DNA from: Nocardioides glacieisoli
GTDB lineage: Bacteria > Actinomycetota > Actinomycetes > Propionibacteriales > Nocardioidaceae
DNA length: 64,000 nt
Direction of reading: 5' to 3'
Assembly (NCBI RefSeq): GCF_004137245.1
Contig: NZ_SDWS01000001.1
Location: forward strand, 558,001 to 622,000
Shown here one piece after another: positions 53,975 to 61,093 of this stretch. Each line of letters opens with the position of its first letter. Position 1 is the first letter of the stretch. A program made the translations under genes and the position numbers. The notes beneath the pieces are model-generated. The model was given only the letters and a program-made list of their open reading frames with translations. It was not told where the DNA came from and did no database searches.

Positions 53975-55705
53975 GTGCCCAGCTCCCGACGCCCGAGTGC
54001 TCGCAAGCGCGGCACCACCAGGCGCCGGGGCAACACGAAGCAGCCCAGGCCCCTCCCGGTCGTAGGCCCGGGGGAGCGGCTGTGGGTGCTCGACGTCCCG
54101 TACGGAACGCAGGTCGAGGGCGCGGCCTGGCACCCGGTCCCCAAGATGCACCTGCACGTCGGGCGCAGGCTGCCCGCACACCTCGAGCCGTACGCGCCGG
54201 GGCCCTTCACGCTGGGGCGGTTCCTCGAGAACACCCTGAACCCCGACGACCCGACGCCCGACCCCGAGCCGACGGAGGCGCTCGAGCCGCGGCGGATCCA
54301 GTTCGAGGCGGCCGACGCGATCGCGGCGCGCGCCGAGGCAGGCGGGCGACAGTTCCTGCTGGCCGACGAGCCGGGGGTGGGCAAGACGATCTCTGCCGTG
54401 CTCGGCGCCACCGCGGTGGGTGACCTCCGCGGTGCGCGGCGGGTGCTGGTCGTCGCCGACCGTCCCGCGGCGATCACGATCGGCCACTGGTGCCGCACGA
54501 TCGAGGCGCTCGGCAACGGTGGCCTGGAGTGGGTCGTGATCACGTGGGACCGACTCGACAAGGTGACGGACCACGACTGGGACGTGATCATCGCGGACGA
54601 GGCCCACGCCCTGCGACGTACGACGACCAAGCGGTGGAAGCTGTGGGCGCGGATCTCCGGGCACGGCAAGCCCCATGACCGGGCACCGTTCGTCATCGCG
54701 ACCACCGCGACGCCCGGGCACACGCCGCTGGAGCTGCCCTACCTCGCCCCGGCCTACGCCCAAGTGCTGGGCGAGCCGATGAAGGAGTGGACGTCGGCAA
54801 CGAAGGCCGCGGAGGTCTTCGCCACCGCCCTCGAGCGGCACGGAGTCGGCGTGGAGCGCGGACGCTACGGCGCGACGTGGACCACCGACCCCGCCCGGCG
54901 CGCGGCGGACCTCAAGCTCGTCCGCGGCTGGCTCGACGAGGAGCGGCCGCCGGCGATGCTGCACCGCGCCGCGCCGTGGGGGCCGGTGCCGATCTCCGGC
55001 ATGCCGGTTGCGCTGACGCCGGCGGAGCGGGCGGCGTACGACGCCGAGTGGGGCGAGTTCTGCCGCGAGATGGACATCGCCCGGCGCGGCCGCAGCATCG
55101 CCAAGGGTCGGGCCGCGCTGCTGCGCTTCCGGCAGAAGGCCGGGCTGATCCGCGTCGACTCGACGGTCGCCTGGATCGCCCAGCAGGTCGAGGCCGAGCG
55201 GCAGGTCGCGTGCTCGGTCGAGTTCGTCGCCACGGCGGCCGACCCGATCGCCGACCGGCTCCGTGACGCGGGCATCGAGGTCGCGTCGATCTACGGCCGC
55301 GGCCGGTTCGACCCGGAGGCCGAGCGGCTCCGGTTCCAGACCGGGGAGGCGAAGGTCTGCGTGTTCACCACCGTGGCCTCGATCAGCCTGCACGCCGGCG
55401 AGACCCTCGCCGACGGGAGGCAGGCGAGCACGGAGCCACGCGTCGGCGTCTTCCACCAGGCACGGTTATCCGGCATAGCCGGGCGCCAGGTGACCGGGCG
55501 CACCCACCGCGACCACCAGGTCTCGCCGTGGCACATCGCCTACGCCGAGGGCACGGTGGAGGAGCAGGTCGGCCGGGTGATGGTGGAGCGGATCGCTGCC
55601 GCCTCCGACACCGTGGGCGGCGACACCGGCGGCCTCGCCGACGTCGCTCAGCTCCTCGGCGCCGACTGGCTGACGGGGACCGCCCTCGTGGAGGGTGACG
55701 ACTGA
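53975..55705 (+). CDS. SNF2-like (phage-type) DEAH helicase/ATPase
   Basis: A 576-residue superfamily 2 protein. A basic tail and unusual N-domain (about 30-105) are followed by Walker A DEPGVGKT (131-138), VLVVADRP (motif Ia), DEAH box IIADEAHALR (208-211), ATTATPGHTP (motif III), and a C-terminal helicase lobe ending with the arginine-containing motif VI GRQVTGRTHRDHQ. The organisation resembles helicases of actinophages more than chromosomal RapA/SNF2 proteins. No phage structural genes, methylase or nuclease partner lies next to it. GTG start with a GGAGG that is too close to serve it, so the start is provisional. Confidence 0.8.
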   Translation: MPSSRRPSARKRGTTRRRGNTKQPRPLPVVGPGERLWVLDVPYGTQVEGAAWHPVPKMHLHVGRRLPAHLEPYAPGPFTLGRFLENTLNPDDPTPDPEPTEALEPRRIQFEAADAIAARAEAGGRQFLLADEPGVGKTISAVLGATAVGDLRGARRVLVVADRPAAITIGHWCRTIEALGNGGLEWVVITWDRLDKVTDHDWDVIIADEAHALRRTTTKRWKLWARISGHGKPHDRAPFVIATTATPGHTPLELPYLAPAYAQVLGEPMKEWTSATKAAEVFATALERHGVGVERGRYGATWTTDPARRAADLKLVRGWLDEERPPAMLHRAAPWGPVPISGMPVALTPAERAAYDAEWGEFCREMDIARRGRSIAKGRAALLRFRQKAGLIRVDSTVAWIAQQVEAERQVACSVEFVATAADPIADRLRDAGIEVASIYGRGRFDPEAERLRFQTGEAKVCVFTTVASISLHAGETLADGRQASTEPRVGVFHQARLSGIAGRQVTGRTHRDHQVSPWHIAYAEGTVEEQVGRVMVERIAAASDTVGGDTGGLADVAQLLGADWLTGTALVEGDD

Positions 55706-55712
55706 CCCGCGC

Positions 55713-56552
55713 TCACCCAGGAGTGTCCAGGCCGGTCTTCAGGCGGGAAGTGATCGGCCCGAGCACGGTGACGAGCTCGTCGACCACGACCGACTCCAGC
55801 CGCGCGTACGGCGCCTCGGCAAGCGCATCGGTCATCGCCTCGATCCGATCCTTCGTCGCCCGACCCGCGTCGGTGAAGTGGCCGGACGCGTCGACCAGCC
55901 CGCGCTCCCGCAGTCCGGCCATCACCGACGCGAGGTAGGGCTCGGGCGGGTGGTGGATCCGGCCGAAGGTCTCGGGTGGATGGATGCCTGAGTCCAGGGC
56001 GAGGAGGACGTGGCACTCGGTGCGGTCGATCTGCTCGGCCATCAGCGCGACGATGTGGCCGTCGCCGCGGTGCTCGCGGAGCATGTTGGCGGCGTGCCAG
56101 AGCTTGGCGACCGGTTCATCGGGGACCGGCAGCGCGCGGAGGGCGGCGTACATCACGCGTCCCTCGACCGGTGCGCTCACCGCGGCCCGGGTCAGGAGAT
56201 CGGCGGCGCGGGACAGCCCAGGGGAAGGAACGAGGTCGCCGAGGATGCGGACGAGCGCAGCCACGCACCCCTGCTGCCGAGCAGCGTGCGCCGCTTCCGG
56301 TGTGGTCGTCTCCCAGACCTGGGGGATGTGGCGGGCCGCCTCGCCGGGGCCGAAGTTGTAGAACGCGGCGTCGACGACCTCGGCCGGGACTCGTCCGAGC
56401 GGTGCCGAACGTCCGGCGAAGTAGCCGTCCCAGTAGGTGCTGAAGCCGAGCGCAGCCATGGCCTCGTGGGGCTCGTCTGCGAAGAAGTTGACCAGCGCGA
56501 TCGGTTCGATGAGGTCGAACATCCTGCGGGCCATGGGCTCGGTGCGCGGCAT
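55713..56552 (-). CDS. SCO6745 family protein (second paralogue)
   Basis: A 279-residue protein sharing the family blocks of the gene at 47986: AALGFSTYWDGYFAGRSAPLG, VDAAFYNFGPGEAARHIPQVWE and, almost identically, LPVPDEPVAKLWHAANMLREHRGDGHIVAL. GAGGAG lies 8 nt before ATG 56552. It has opposite orientation to its paralogue, and the two flank the accessory stretch 50.2-55.7 kb. Function unknown. It converges on the helicase gene with 7 bp between. Confidence 0.83.
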   Translation of the reverse strand: MPRTEPMARRMFDLIEPIALVNFFADEPHEAMAALGFSTYWDGYFAGRSAPLGRVPAEVVDAAFYNFGPGEAARHIPQVWETTTPEAAHAARQQGCVAALVRILGDLVPSPGLSRAADLLTRAAVSAPVEGRVMYAALRALPVPDEPVAKLWHAANMLREHRGDGHIVALMAEQIDRTECHVLLALDSGIHPPETFGRIHHPPEPYLASVMAGLRERGLVDASGHFTDAGRATKDRIEAMTDALAEAPYARLESVVVDELVTVLGPITSRLKTGLDTPG

Positions 56553-56633
56553 CGCTTCGTCTCCTCGGTGTCCGGCCACCACGTGTGGCCCCCACACCTA
56601 CTACGAACGAGTCTGCGGCACGACGACACCCAG

Positions 56634-56677
56634 GACGAAGGGCGCCCCGGCACGGGGGACCAAGGACGCCCTTCGTC
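56634..56677. terminator. Hairpin terminator
   Basis: GACGAAGGGCG (56634-56644) and its exact reverse complement (56667-56677) form an 11-bp stem with a 22-nt loop, 20 bp beyond the stop of the minus-strand small secreted protein gene, so it most likely ends that transcript. Confidence 0.65.
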
Positions 56678-56697
56678 GATCAGGGGGAGCCGAGCGG

Positions 56698-56916
56698 TCA
56701 GCCCCCGCAGGCCGCCGTGGCGGTCGCGTTCTTGCCCGGGCCACCGAGGGCCTTGACGGCCTGTCCGACGTTGTCCAGGCCCAGGAGGCTCTGGGTGTTG
56801 ATGGCCTTGTGGATCCCTCCGAAGCAGGCCGCGTCGTTGGGGGCTGCCTGGGCGGCGCCAGCGGAGCTGAGGAGTGCGAGTGCGGCGATCGAGGTCGCAA
56901 CGAGCATGCGCTTCAT
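56698..56916 (-). CDS. Small secreted protein
   Basis: A 72-residue preprotein. The signal peptide MKRMLVATSIAALALLSSAG ends at AQA before APNDAACFGG, leaving a mature peptide of about 46 residues with two cysteines (Cys31 and Cys70) and Gly/Ala/Asn-rich composition. GAAGGG lies 6 nt before the ATG. A terminator follows. No family recognised; the size and export recall small cell-surface proteins, but it lacks the chaplin or rodlin motifs. It is divergent from the rpf gene. Confidence 0.7.
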   Translation of the reverse strand: MKRMLVATSIAALALLSSAGAAQAAPNDAACFGGIHKAINTQSLLGLDNVGQAVKALGGPGKNATATAACGG

Positions 56917-56965
56917 GTCGGGTCCCTTCGTCGGTGGGTGCGGGTCACCCTTCACCCATGACTCC

Positions 56966-56981
56966 GTGTGACACGTCACAC
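56966..56981. promoter_or_regulatory. Operator-like palindrome between the small secreted protein and rpf genes
   Basis: GTGTGAC-AC-GTCACAC is a 7-bp inverted repeat in the 283-bp divergent region 56917-57199. It resembles a CRP-type TGTGA/TCACA site but has a 4-bp rather than 6-bp centre. GTCACA-type repeats are also described for MtrA, a regulator of rpf genes in some actinobacteria. The assignment is open; nothing else was identified in the region. Confidence 0.4.
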
Positions 56982-57199
56982 CGGATGCACTGTGTCCAAG
57001 GTTTGTCCGAACTTTCTGGACCGCTCGATTCGACAGTGCCGCGCGCAACATGTTCTGGTGGACGAGTCGCAGGCAGCGTCCTCGTGTCCGAGGCACCTCC
57101 CATCGCGAGGTGATGCGCGCCGCGGCTCGACGCCCTTCCCGGCGTCTCGTCCGAGCGCCGCCAGGCGCGTCCCCGATCCCCCCGTGAGGTCCGAAGCAC

Positions 57200-58009
57200 G
57201 TGCGTGCCACCACCACACCGTCCCTGTTCATCCGTCCGCGATCCGTCGGTGCGGCCGTTGCCGCCGCGGCGCTCGCCCTGACGCTCGCACCCGGCAGCGC
57301 CGTCGCGCCCGCCTCCGCGCAGGACGCGGTCGACGTACGACTCAAGGTGGCGGACGCTGCCCCCGTCGAGGTCGAGACGGCACCGCTCGAGTGGCCCGGC
57401 GAGGTGCTCGAGGCGTACGGCGTCCCGGTGGACGGCAACGACATCGTCGAGGTCGTCCGTGACGGCGACGAGGTCTCGGGTGACCGCAAGCGCCTGCGCG
57501 AGGGCGACGTCGTGAAGATGACCGACGTCGTCAAGGAGCGGAAGGTCAAGCGCGCCAAGGTGCGCAAGGGCACCGTCGAGAAGTTCACGACGGAGCTGGA
57601 GCCGGGTGAGCGCAAGGTCGTCAGCACCGGCCGCGCGGGCGTCCGCAAGACCGTCGCGCTGCAGACACTGCACAACGGTGAGCCGGTGACGTGGCGCGTG
57701 GTCACGAAGAAGCTGGTGCGCGAGCCGCGTCCGCGGCGCGTGCTGGTCGGTCGCGAGGCCTACTCGGTGCCCGGCACCGACGGCCTCAACTGGGGTGCGC
57801 TCGCCAACTGCGAGTCCGGCGGCAACCCCAACGCGGTCAACCCGGCCGGCTACTACGGCCTCTACCAGTTCGACACCGGCACGTGGCGCAGCGTGGGCGG
57901 CTCGGGCCTCCCGACCTCGGCGTCGGCCGCCGAGCAGACCTACCGCGCCAAGCTGCTCTACCAGCAGCGCGGCCGCTCGCCGTGGCCCACCTGCGGCCGC
58001 CTGCTCTGA
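57200..58009 (+). CDS. Resuscitation-promoting factor (G5 + RPF transglycosylase domain)
   Basis: A 269-residue secreted muralytic enzyme. The signal or anchor helix SVGAAVAAAALALTLAPGSAV precedes a short DUF348-like segment, a G5 domain (about 107-180, ending TLHNGEPVTWRVVTKKLV) and the lysozyme-like RPF domain with catalytic Glu205 in ANCESGGNPNAVNPAGYYGLYQF and the TWR motif. Rpf enzymes help dormant actinobacteria regrow and remodel the wall at division. Only one DUF348-like segment is seen, fewer than in RpfB. GTG start. No c-di-AMP (ydaO) riboswitch pattern, common before rpf genes, was recognised upstream. Confidence 0.9.
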   Translation: MRATTTPSLFIRPRSVGAAVAAAALALTLAPGSAVAPASAQDAVDVRLKVADAAPVEVETAPLEWPGEVLEAYGVPVDGNDIVEVVRDGDEVSGDRKRLREGDVVKMTDVVKERKVKRAKVRKGTVEKFTTELEPGERKVVSTGRAGVRKTVALQTLHNGEPVTWRVVTKKLVREPRPRRVLVGREAYSVPGTDGLNWGALANCESGGNPNAVNPAGYYGLYQFDTGTWRSVGGSGLPTSASAAEQTYRAKLLYQQRGRSPWPTCGRLL

Positions 58010-58040
58010 GCCGTCGGCACTCACGGAATACTCCGTGTCC

Positions 58041-58859
58041 ATGACGGGGAAGCAGACCAAGGTGCCCAACCTCCGGGAGTGGGCCGACACGGTGTCCGCC
58101 CGCGCCTTCGATCCAGCGTGGATCGACCTCTACACGCTCCAGCAGTACGACCCCGTGTTGAGTGCCCTGGGGTGGCGGAGCACGTTCCGCACGAGCGCTC
58201 GGACCGAGGACCGTCTCCGCACCATGGACCGCCACGTCGCCGCGATCTTCTTCTTCCTGTTCCTGCTGCCCGTGATCGCAGTGACCGGGACGCTCGGGGG
58301 CTCCGACCTGGCGACGCACACCGAGTTCGCGGGGCTCGACGCCGGAGTGGGCGTCCCCCTGGTCGCGATCGTCTTCACACTCTCCTTGCCGGGGCCCCTG
58401 CTGGAGCTGAGGCGGTGCGTCCTGCACCGGGGCAGGGTGACCTACATCGAGATCGCCGGCTTCTGCGTGACACTGTTCGCCTCGGCGGCCACCCTGGCGG
58501 GAATGTCGTCGAACTGGGACGTGGACGTGCTGCGCCTGGCACTGCCGTCGGTCCCGGTGTGGGCCTCGCTGGTGCTCACCGCCACGACACTCGGCGCGAT
58601 CACGGTGGCCACCTCCCGACAGGGGCCGGCAGCTCCCGACCACTTCCGGCGTTCCGGGGATCCGGACCTCGTGCGGGCCCGAGAGCTCCTGGCCCGGCTC
58701 GCCCCCGGGGAGCGGGACCACTTGGCCCAGGCCCGAGGTCGCGCGATCTCCACGTTGCGTGACCGTGGCCTGCTCACCCTCGAGCAGGCGGTCCAGCTCT
58801 CCGATCTCGCCCTGGGAGAGTCGATGTCGCTCCTCGACACACGGCGCAAGGCGTCGTGA
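58041..58859 (+). CDS. Hypothetical four-helix membrane protein
   Basis: A 272-residue protein: soluble N-region, then helices at about 70-90 (AAIFFFLFLLPVIAVTGTL), 105-125 (VPLVAIVFTLSLPG), 140-160 (IEIAGFCVTLFASAATLAG) and 175-195 (VWASLVLTATTLGAITVA), then a soluble tail with LARLAPGERDHLAQARGRAI. No family recognised. A GTG at 58035 is an alternative start. CACGGA/TCCGTG (58022-58037) forms a small hairpin just before the ATG that could affect initiation. Confidence 0.6.
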   Translation: MTGKQTKVPNLREWADTVSARAFDPAWIDLYTLQQYDPVLSALGWRSTFRTSARTEDRLRTMDRHVAAIFFFLFLLPVIAVTGTLGGSDLATHTEFAGLDAGVGVPLVAIVFTLSLPGPLLELRRCVLHRGRVTYIEIAGFCVTLFASAATLAGMSSNWDVDVLRLALPSVPVWASLVLTATTLGAITVATSRQGPAAPDHFRRSGDPDLVRARELLARLAPGERDHLAQARGRAISTLRDRGLLTLEQAVQLSDLALGESMSLLDTRRKAS

Positions 58860-58884
58860 GCCTCGGCCGTTCGCTGGTGCCGGC

Positions 58885-59649
58885 GTGACGACACCGAGCG
58901 ACCTGGACGTCGCGCTGGCCGCCGCGCGGGCGGGATCCGCGGTGCTGGACGCGATGTTCGGGACCGACCTCGCCCGCGAGCACAAGTCGGCGACCGACTT
59001 CGCGACCGCGGCCGACAGTGCGGCGGAGCAGGCGATCCTCGACGTGATCCAGCGGGCTCGCCCGGACGACGGGTTCGAGGGTGAGGAGCTCGGGGCCGTG
59101 GCCGGCGGACGTCGTACGTGGCTCGTCGACCCGTTGTGCGGCACGGTCAACTTCGCGGCCGGGTCGCCGTCGTTCTGCGTCAACGTCGCGCTGGTCGACG
59201 GAGACGTGACCACGACGGCCGTCGTCGCCCATCCGCCGACGGGGGAGACCTACTGGTCGGACGGCGACCGGTTCGGCGTGATCGGGATCGGCACGCCGCC
59301 GGCACCGAACCGTCTCGTGAACATCAACGCCGACGGCCCGCTCGACCGCGACTTCGTGGGTGCGCAGCTCGCGGCCGACCCGGCCCTCCGCGCGACGTTC
59401 AACCCACGCGTCGAGTCGACGACGCTGGCGCTCGCGTGGGTCGCGGCGGGCCGGAGACTGGCGTACGTCACCGACGGCAGGTGCGAACGCAGCGTGCACT
59501 TCACGGCAGGCATCGCGCTGTGCCGGGCGGCGGGCGTCGTCATCACCGACTTCGACGGAGCGCCGGTGCACACCGGGCCCGGCGTCATCGCTGCGCGGGA
59601 CGCCGAGTCGCACGCCACGCTCCTGGAGCTGGTCGCGAATCACCGCTAG
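58885..59649 (+). CDS. Inositol monophosphatase-family protein with altered metal ligands
   Basis: A 254-residue homologue of IMPase/CysQ-type phosphatases: ATDFATAADSAAEQAI, GFEGEELG (Glu67-Glu68), WLVDPLCGTVNF and FDGAPVHTGPGVI at the end. In active enzymes the core motif is DPLDGT and the C-terminal motif WDxAAG; here they read DPLCGT (Cys85) and VHFTAG (His205 in place of Asp). Two metal-binding carboxylates are thus replaced by Cys and His. It may be a pseudoenzyme or may bind a different metal. GTG start; 25 bp after the membrane-protein gene. Confidence 0.8.
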   Translation: MTTPSDLDVALAAARAGSAVLDAMFGTDLAREHKSATDFATAADSAAEQAILDVIQRARPDDGFEGEELGAVAGGRRTWLVDPLCGTVNFAAGSPSFCVNVALVDGDVTTTAVVAHPPTGETYWSDGDRFGVIGIGTPPAPNRLVNINADGPLDRDFVGAQLAADPALRATFNPRVESTTLALAWVAAGRRLAYVTDGRCERSVHFTAGIALCRAAGVVITDFDGAPVHTGPGVIAARDAESHATLLELVANHR

Positions 59650-59688
59650 GTCGAGATCTGCTCGCGCCTCCCGCGAGCAGACTTCGAG

Positions 59689-60423
59689 CTAGTCGCGTGC
59701 GTCCAGCAGCGCGAGGTCGCGACGGATGTAGCGCAGGTGCGCCCACTCCTCCTCGAGGATCACCCGGATGCAGTCGCCGACGGTCGGCTTCCACGAGCCG
59801 CCCCACGGCCCGGGGCGTTCCTCCGCGAGCTCCTCGGGCGTGACTGTGGCCAGGAAGTCGGTGACCTGCTGCTGGCGCTCGGCCCGCACCTCCACGATCT
59901 CGTCGTGCGACTCGGGCTCGCGGAGGACCGACATGTCGAAGCCCATCTCCGCCGCGCCGGTGAACTGCTGGCCGATCGGGTGCCACGGCTGCTCGATCCG
60001 GTGGATCCCGCGGCCCAGCCAGGCGTCGGTCGCGAGGACGAGGTGGCGCAGGGTCTGCGCGAGCGACCACTCGTCCTCGACGTGGGCGTCCCACTTCTCG
60101 CGGGGCGTGCCGTCGACCGTCTCCTGCCATGCGGCGCGTACGGCCTCCCAGCCCTCGCGGAGTCCCTCGGGCGTCTCCGCCTTCTGGAGCTCGCGGCCGG
60201 GGAACTGCCGGTTGAGCTCGGCGTCGACGTAGGGCACGACGTCGACACCGTTGACGATGAGGCTGCCGAAGAAGAGGTCGTGGCTGTCGATGTCGAGGCC
60301 GTCCACGTCGACGCCGCGCATCGTCACGCCGCTGACGTCGGAGAACCGCAGCTTCGCGCCCGTGAAGCTGGCCTGGACGAAGGACGCGCCCTCGAACTCT
60401 TTCGTGTCTGAGTAGGTGGTCAT
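59689..60423 (-). CDS. DinB-like protein with N-terminal pentapeptide-repeat segment
   Basis: A 244-residue protein. Residues 8-45 carry pentapeptide-type repeats (FEGASFVQASFTGAKLRFSD), followed by a four-helix DinB_2 domain with metal-type His residues in LAQTLRHLVLATDAWL and EEEWAHLRYIRRD, and GWEAVRAAWQETVD. DinB proteins include mycothiol- and bacillithiol-dependent enzymes. The combination is seen in actinobacteria; its role is unknown. Confidence 0.8.
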   Translation of the reverse strand: MTTYSDTKEFEGASFVQASFTGAKLRFSDVSGVTMRGVDVDGLDIDSHDLFFGSLIVNGVDVVPYVDAELNRQFPGRELQKAETPEGLREGWEAVRAAWQETVDGTPREKWDAHVEDEWSLAQTLRHLVLATDAWLGRGIHRIEQPWHPIGQQFTGAAEMGFDMSVLREPESHDEIVEVRAERQQQVTDFLATVTPEELAEERPGPWGGSWKPTVGDCIRVILEEEWAHLRYIRRDLALLDARD

Positions 60424-60467
60424 GCGTCCATCATCGCGACGGTTGCGGACGTTCTGGGGTCACAACC

Positions 60468-60932
60468 TCAACGAGCGCCGGGGAAACCGTGCTGGCGCCA
60501 GGCTTCGTAGGACACCACGGCAGCGGAGTTCGCGAGGTTGAGCGAGCGGCGGCCGGGGAGCATCGGGATCCGCAGCCGGTCGGTGACGCGGTCGTGGCCG
60601 AGCACCTCGTCGGACAGGCCGGTGGGCTCCGGCCCGAACAGGAGCACGTCGCCGGGCTCGAACGCCACGTCGGTGTGCCACCGCGTCGCGTGCGCGGTGA
60701 ACGCGAACACGCGCATGCCCACGAGCGTGCCGAGCGCCGTGCCGAGGTCCGGGTGGACCACCACCGACGCGAGGTCGTGGTAGTCCAGCCCGGCCCGCTT
60801 CAGCTTCGGCTCGGACAGGTCGAAGCCCAGCGGCTCGACGAGGTGCAGGGTTGCACCGGTCGCCGCCACCATCCGGATCGCGTTCCCCGTGTTGGGCGGG
60901 ATCCGCGGCTCGAGGAACATCACGTGGAACAC
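60468..60932 (-). CDS. trmL: tRNA (cytidine(34)-2'-O)-methyltransferase TrmL
   Basis: A 154-residue SPOUT methyltransferase acting on the wobble base of certain tRNA-Leu species. MFHVMFLEPRIPPNTGNAIR, then PLGFDLSEPKLKRAGLDY, LLFGPEPTGL and the knot motif IPMLPGRRSLNLANSAAVVSYEAWRQ are all characteristic and of family length. It lies next to tRNA-Gly(TCC) and is divergent from it. Confidence 0.92.
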   Translation of the reverse strand: MFHVMFLEPRIPPNTGNAIRMVAATGATLHLVEPLGFDLSEPKLKRAGLDYHDLASVVVHPDLGTALGTLVGMRVFAFTAHATRWHTDVAFEPGDVLLFGPEPTGLSDEVLGHDRVTDRLRIPMLPGRRSLNLANSAAVVSYEAWRQHGFPGAR

Positions 60933-61015
60933 GGCGTCAACGTAGCCCCGATGCCCGATGCGCTCCGCGAATGGTCCACACTTGTCACCAGTCAGGCTCG
61001 TCAGGGCCTGGCCGC

Positions 61016-61089
61016 GCGGACGTGGTGTAGTTGCAGCACGGCTCCCTTCCAGGGAGATGGTCGAGGTTCAAATCCTCGCGTCCGCTCCA
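61016..61089 (+). tRNA. tRNA-Gly (anticodon TCC)
   Basis: A 74-nt cloverleaf including encoded CCA: acceptor GCGGACG/CGTCCGC, D stem GTGT/GCAC, anticodon loop CTTCCAG (anticodon TCC at 34-36), T stem CGAGG/CCTCG with loop TTCAAAT, discriminator T as expected for Gly. Two features are unusual: the D loop is only 7 nt and shows a single G where G18-G19 normally lie, and the 27-43 pair of the anticodon stem is G-A. It ends 4 bp before the convergent pepN stop. Confidence 0.85.
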
Positions 61090-61093
61090 GACC

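Noticed and set aside
50075..56600. Prophage or integrative element covering the accessory block
   Set aside because: No integrase, excisionase, structural gene or tRNA-linked attachment repeat was found; the only tRNA in the window is 5 kb away and has no duplicated end in this block.
56917..57199. Possible c-di-AMP (ydaO) riboswitch before the rpf gene
   Set aside because: Such riboswitches are frequent before rpf genes, but the conserved helices could not be laid out on this sequence; only a short palindrome is visible.
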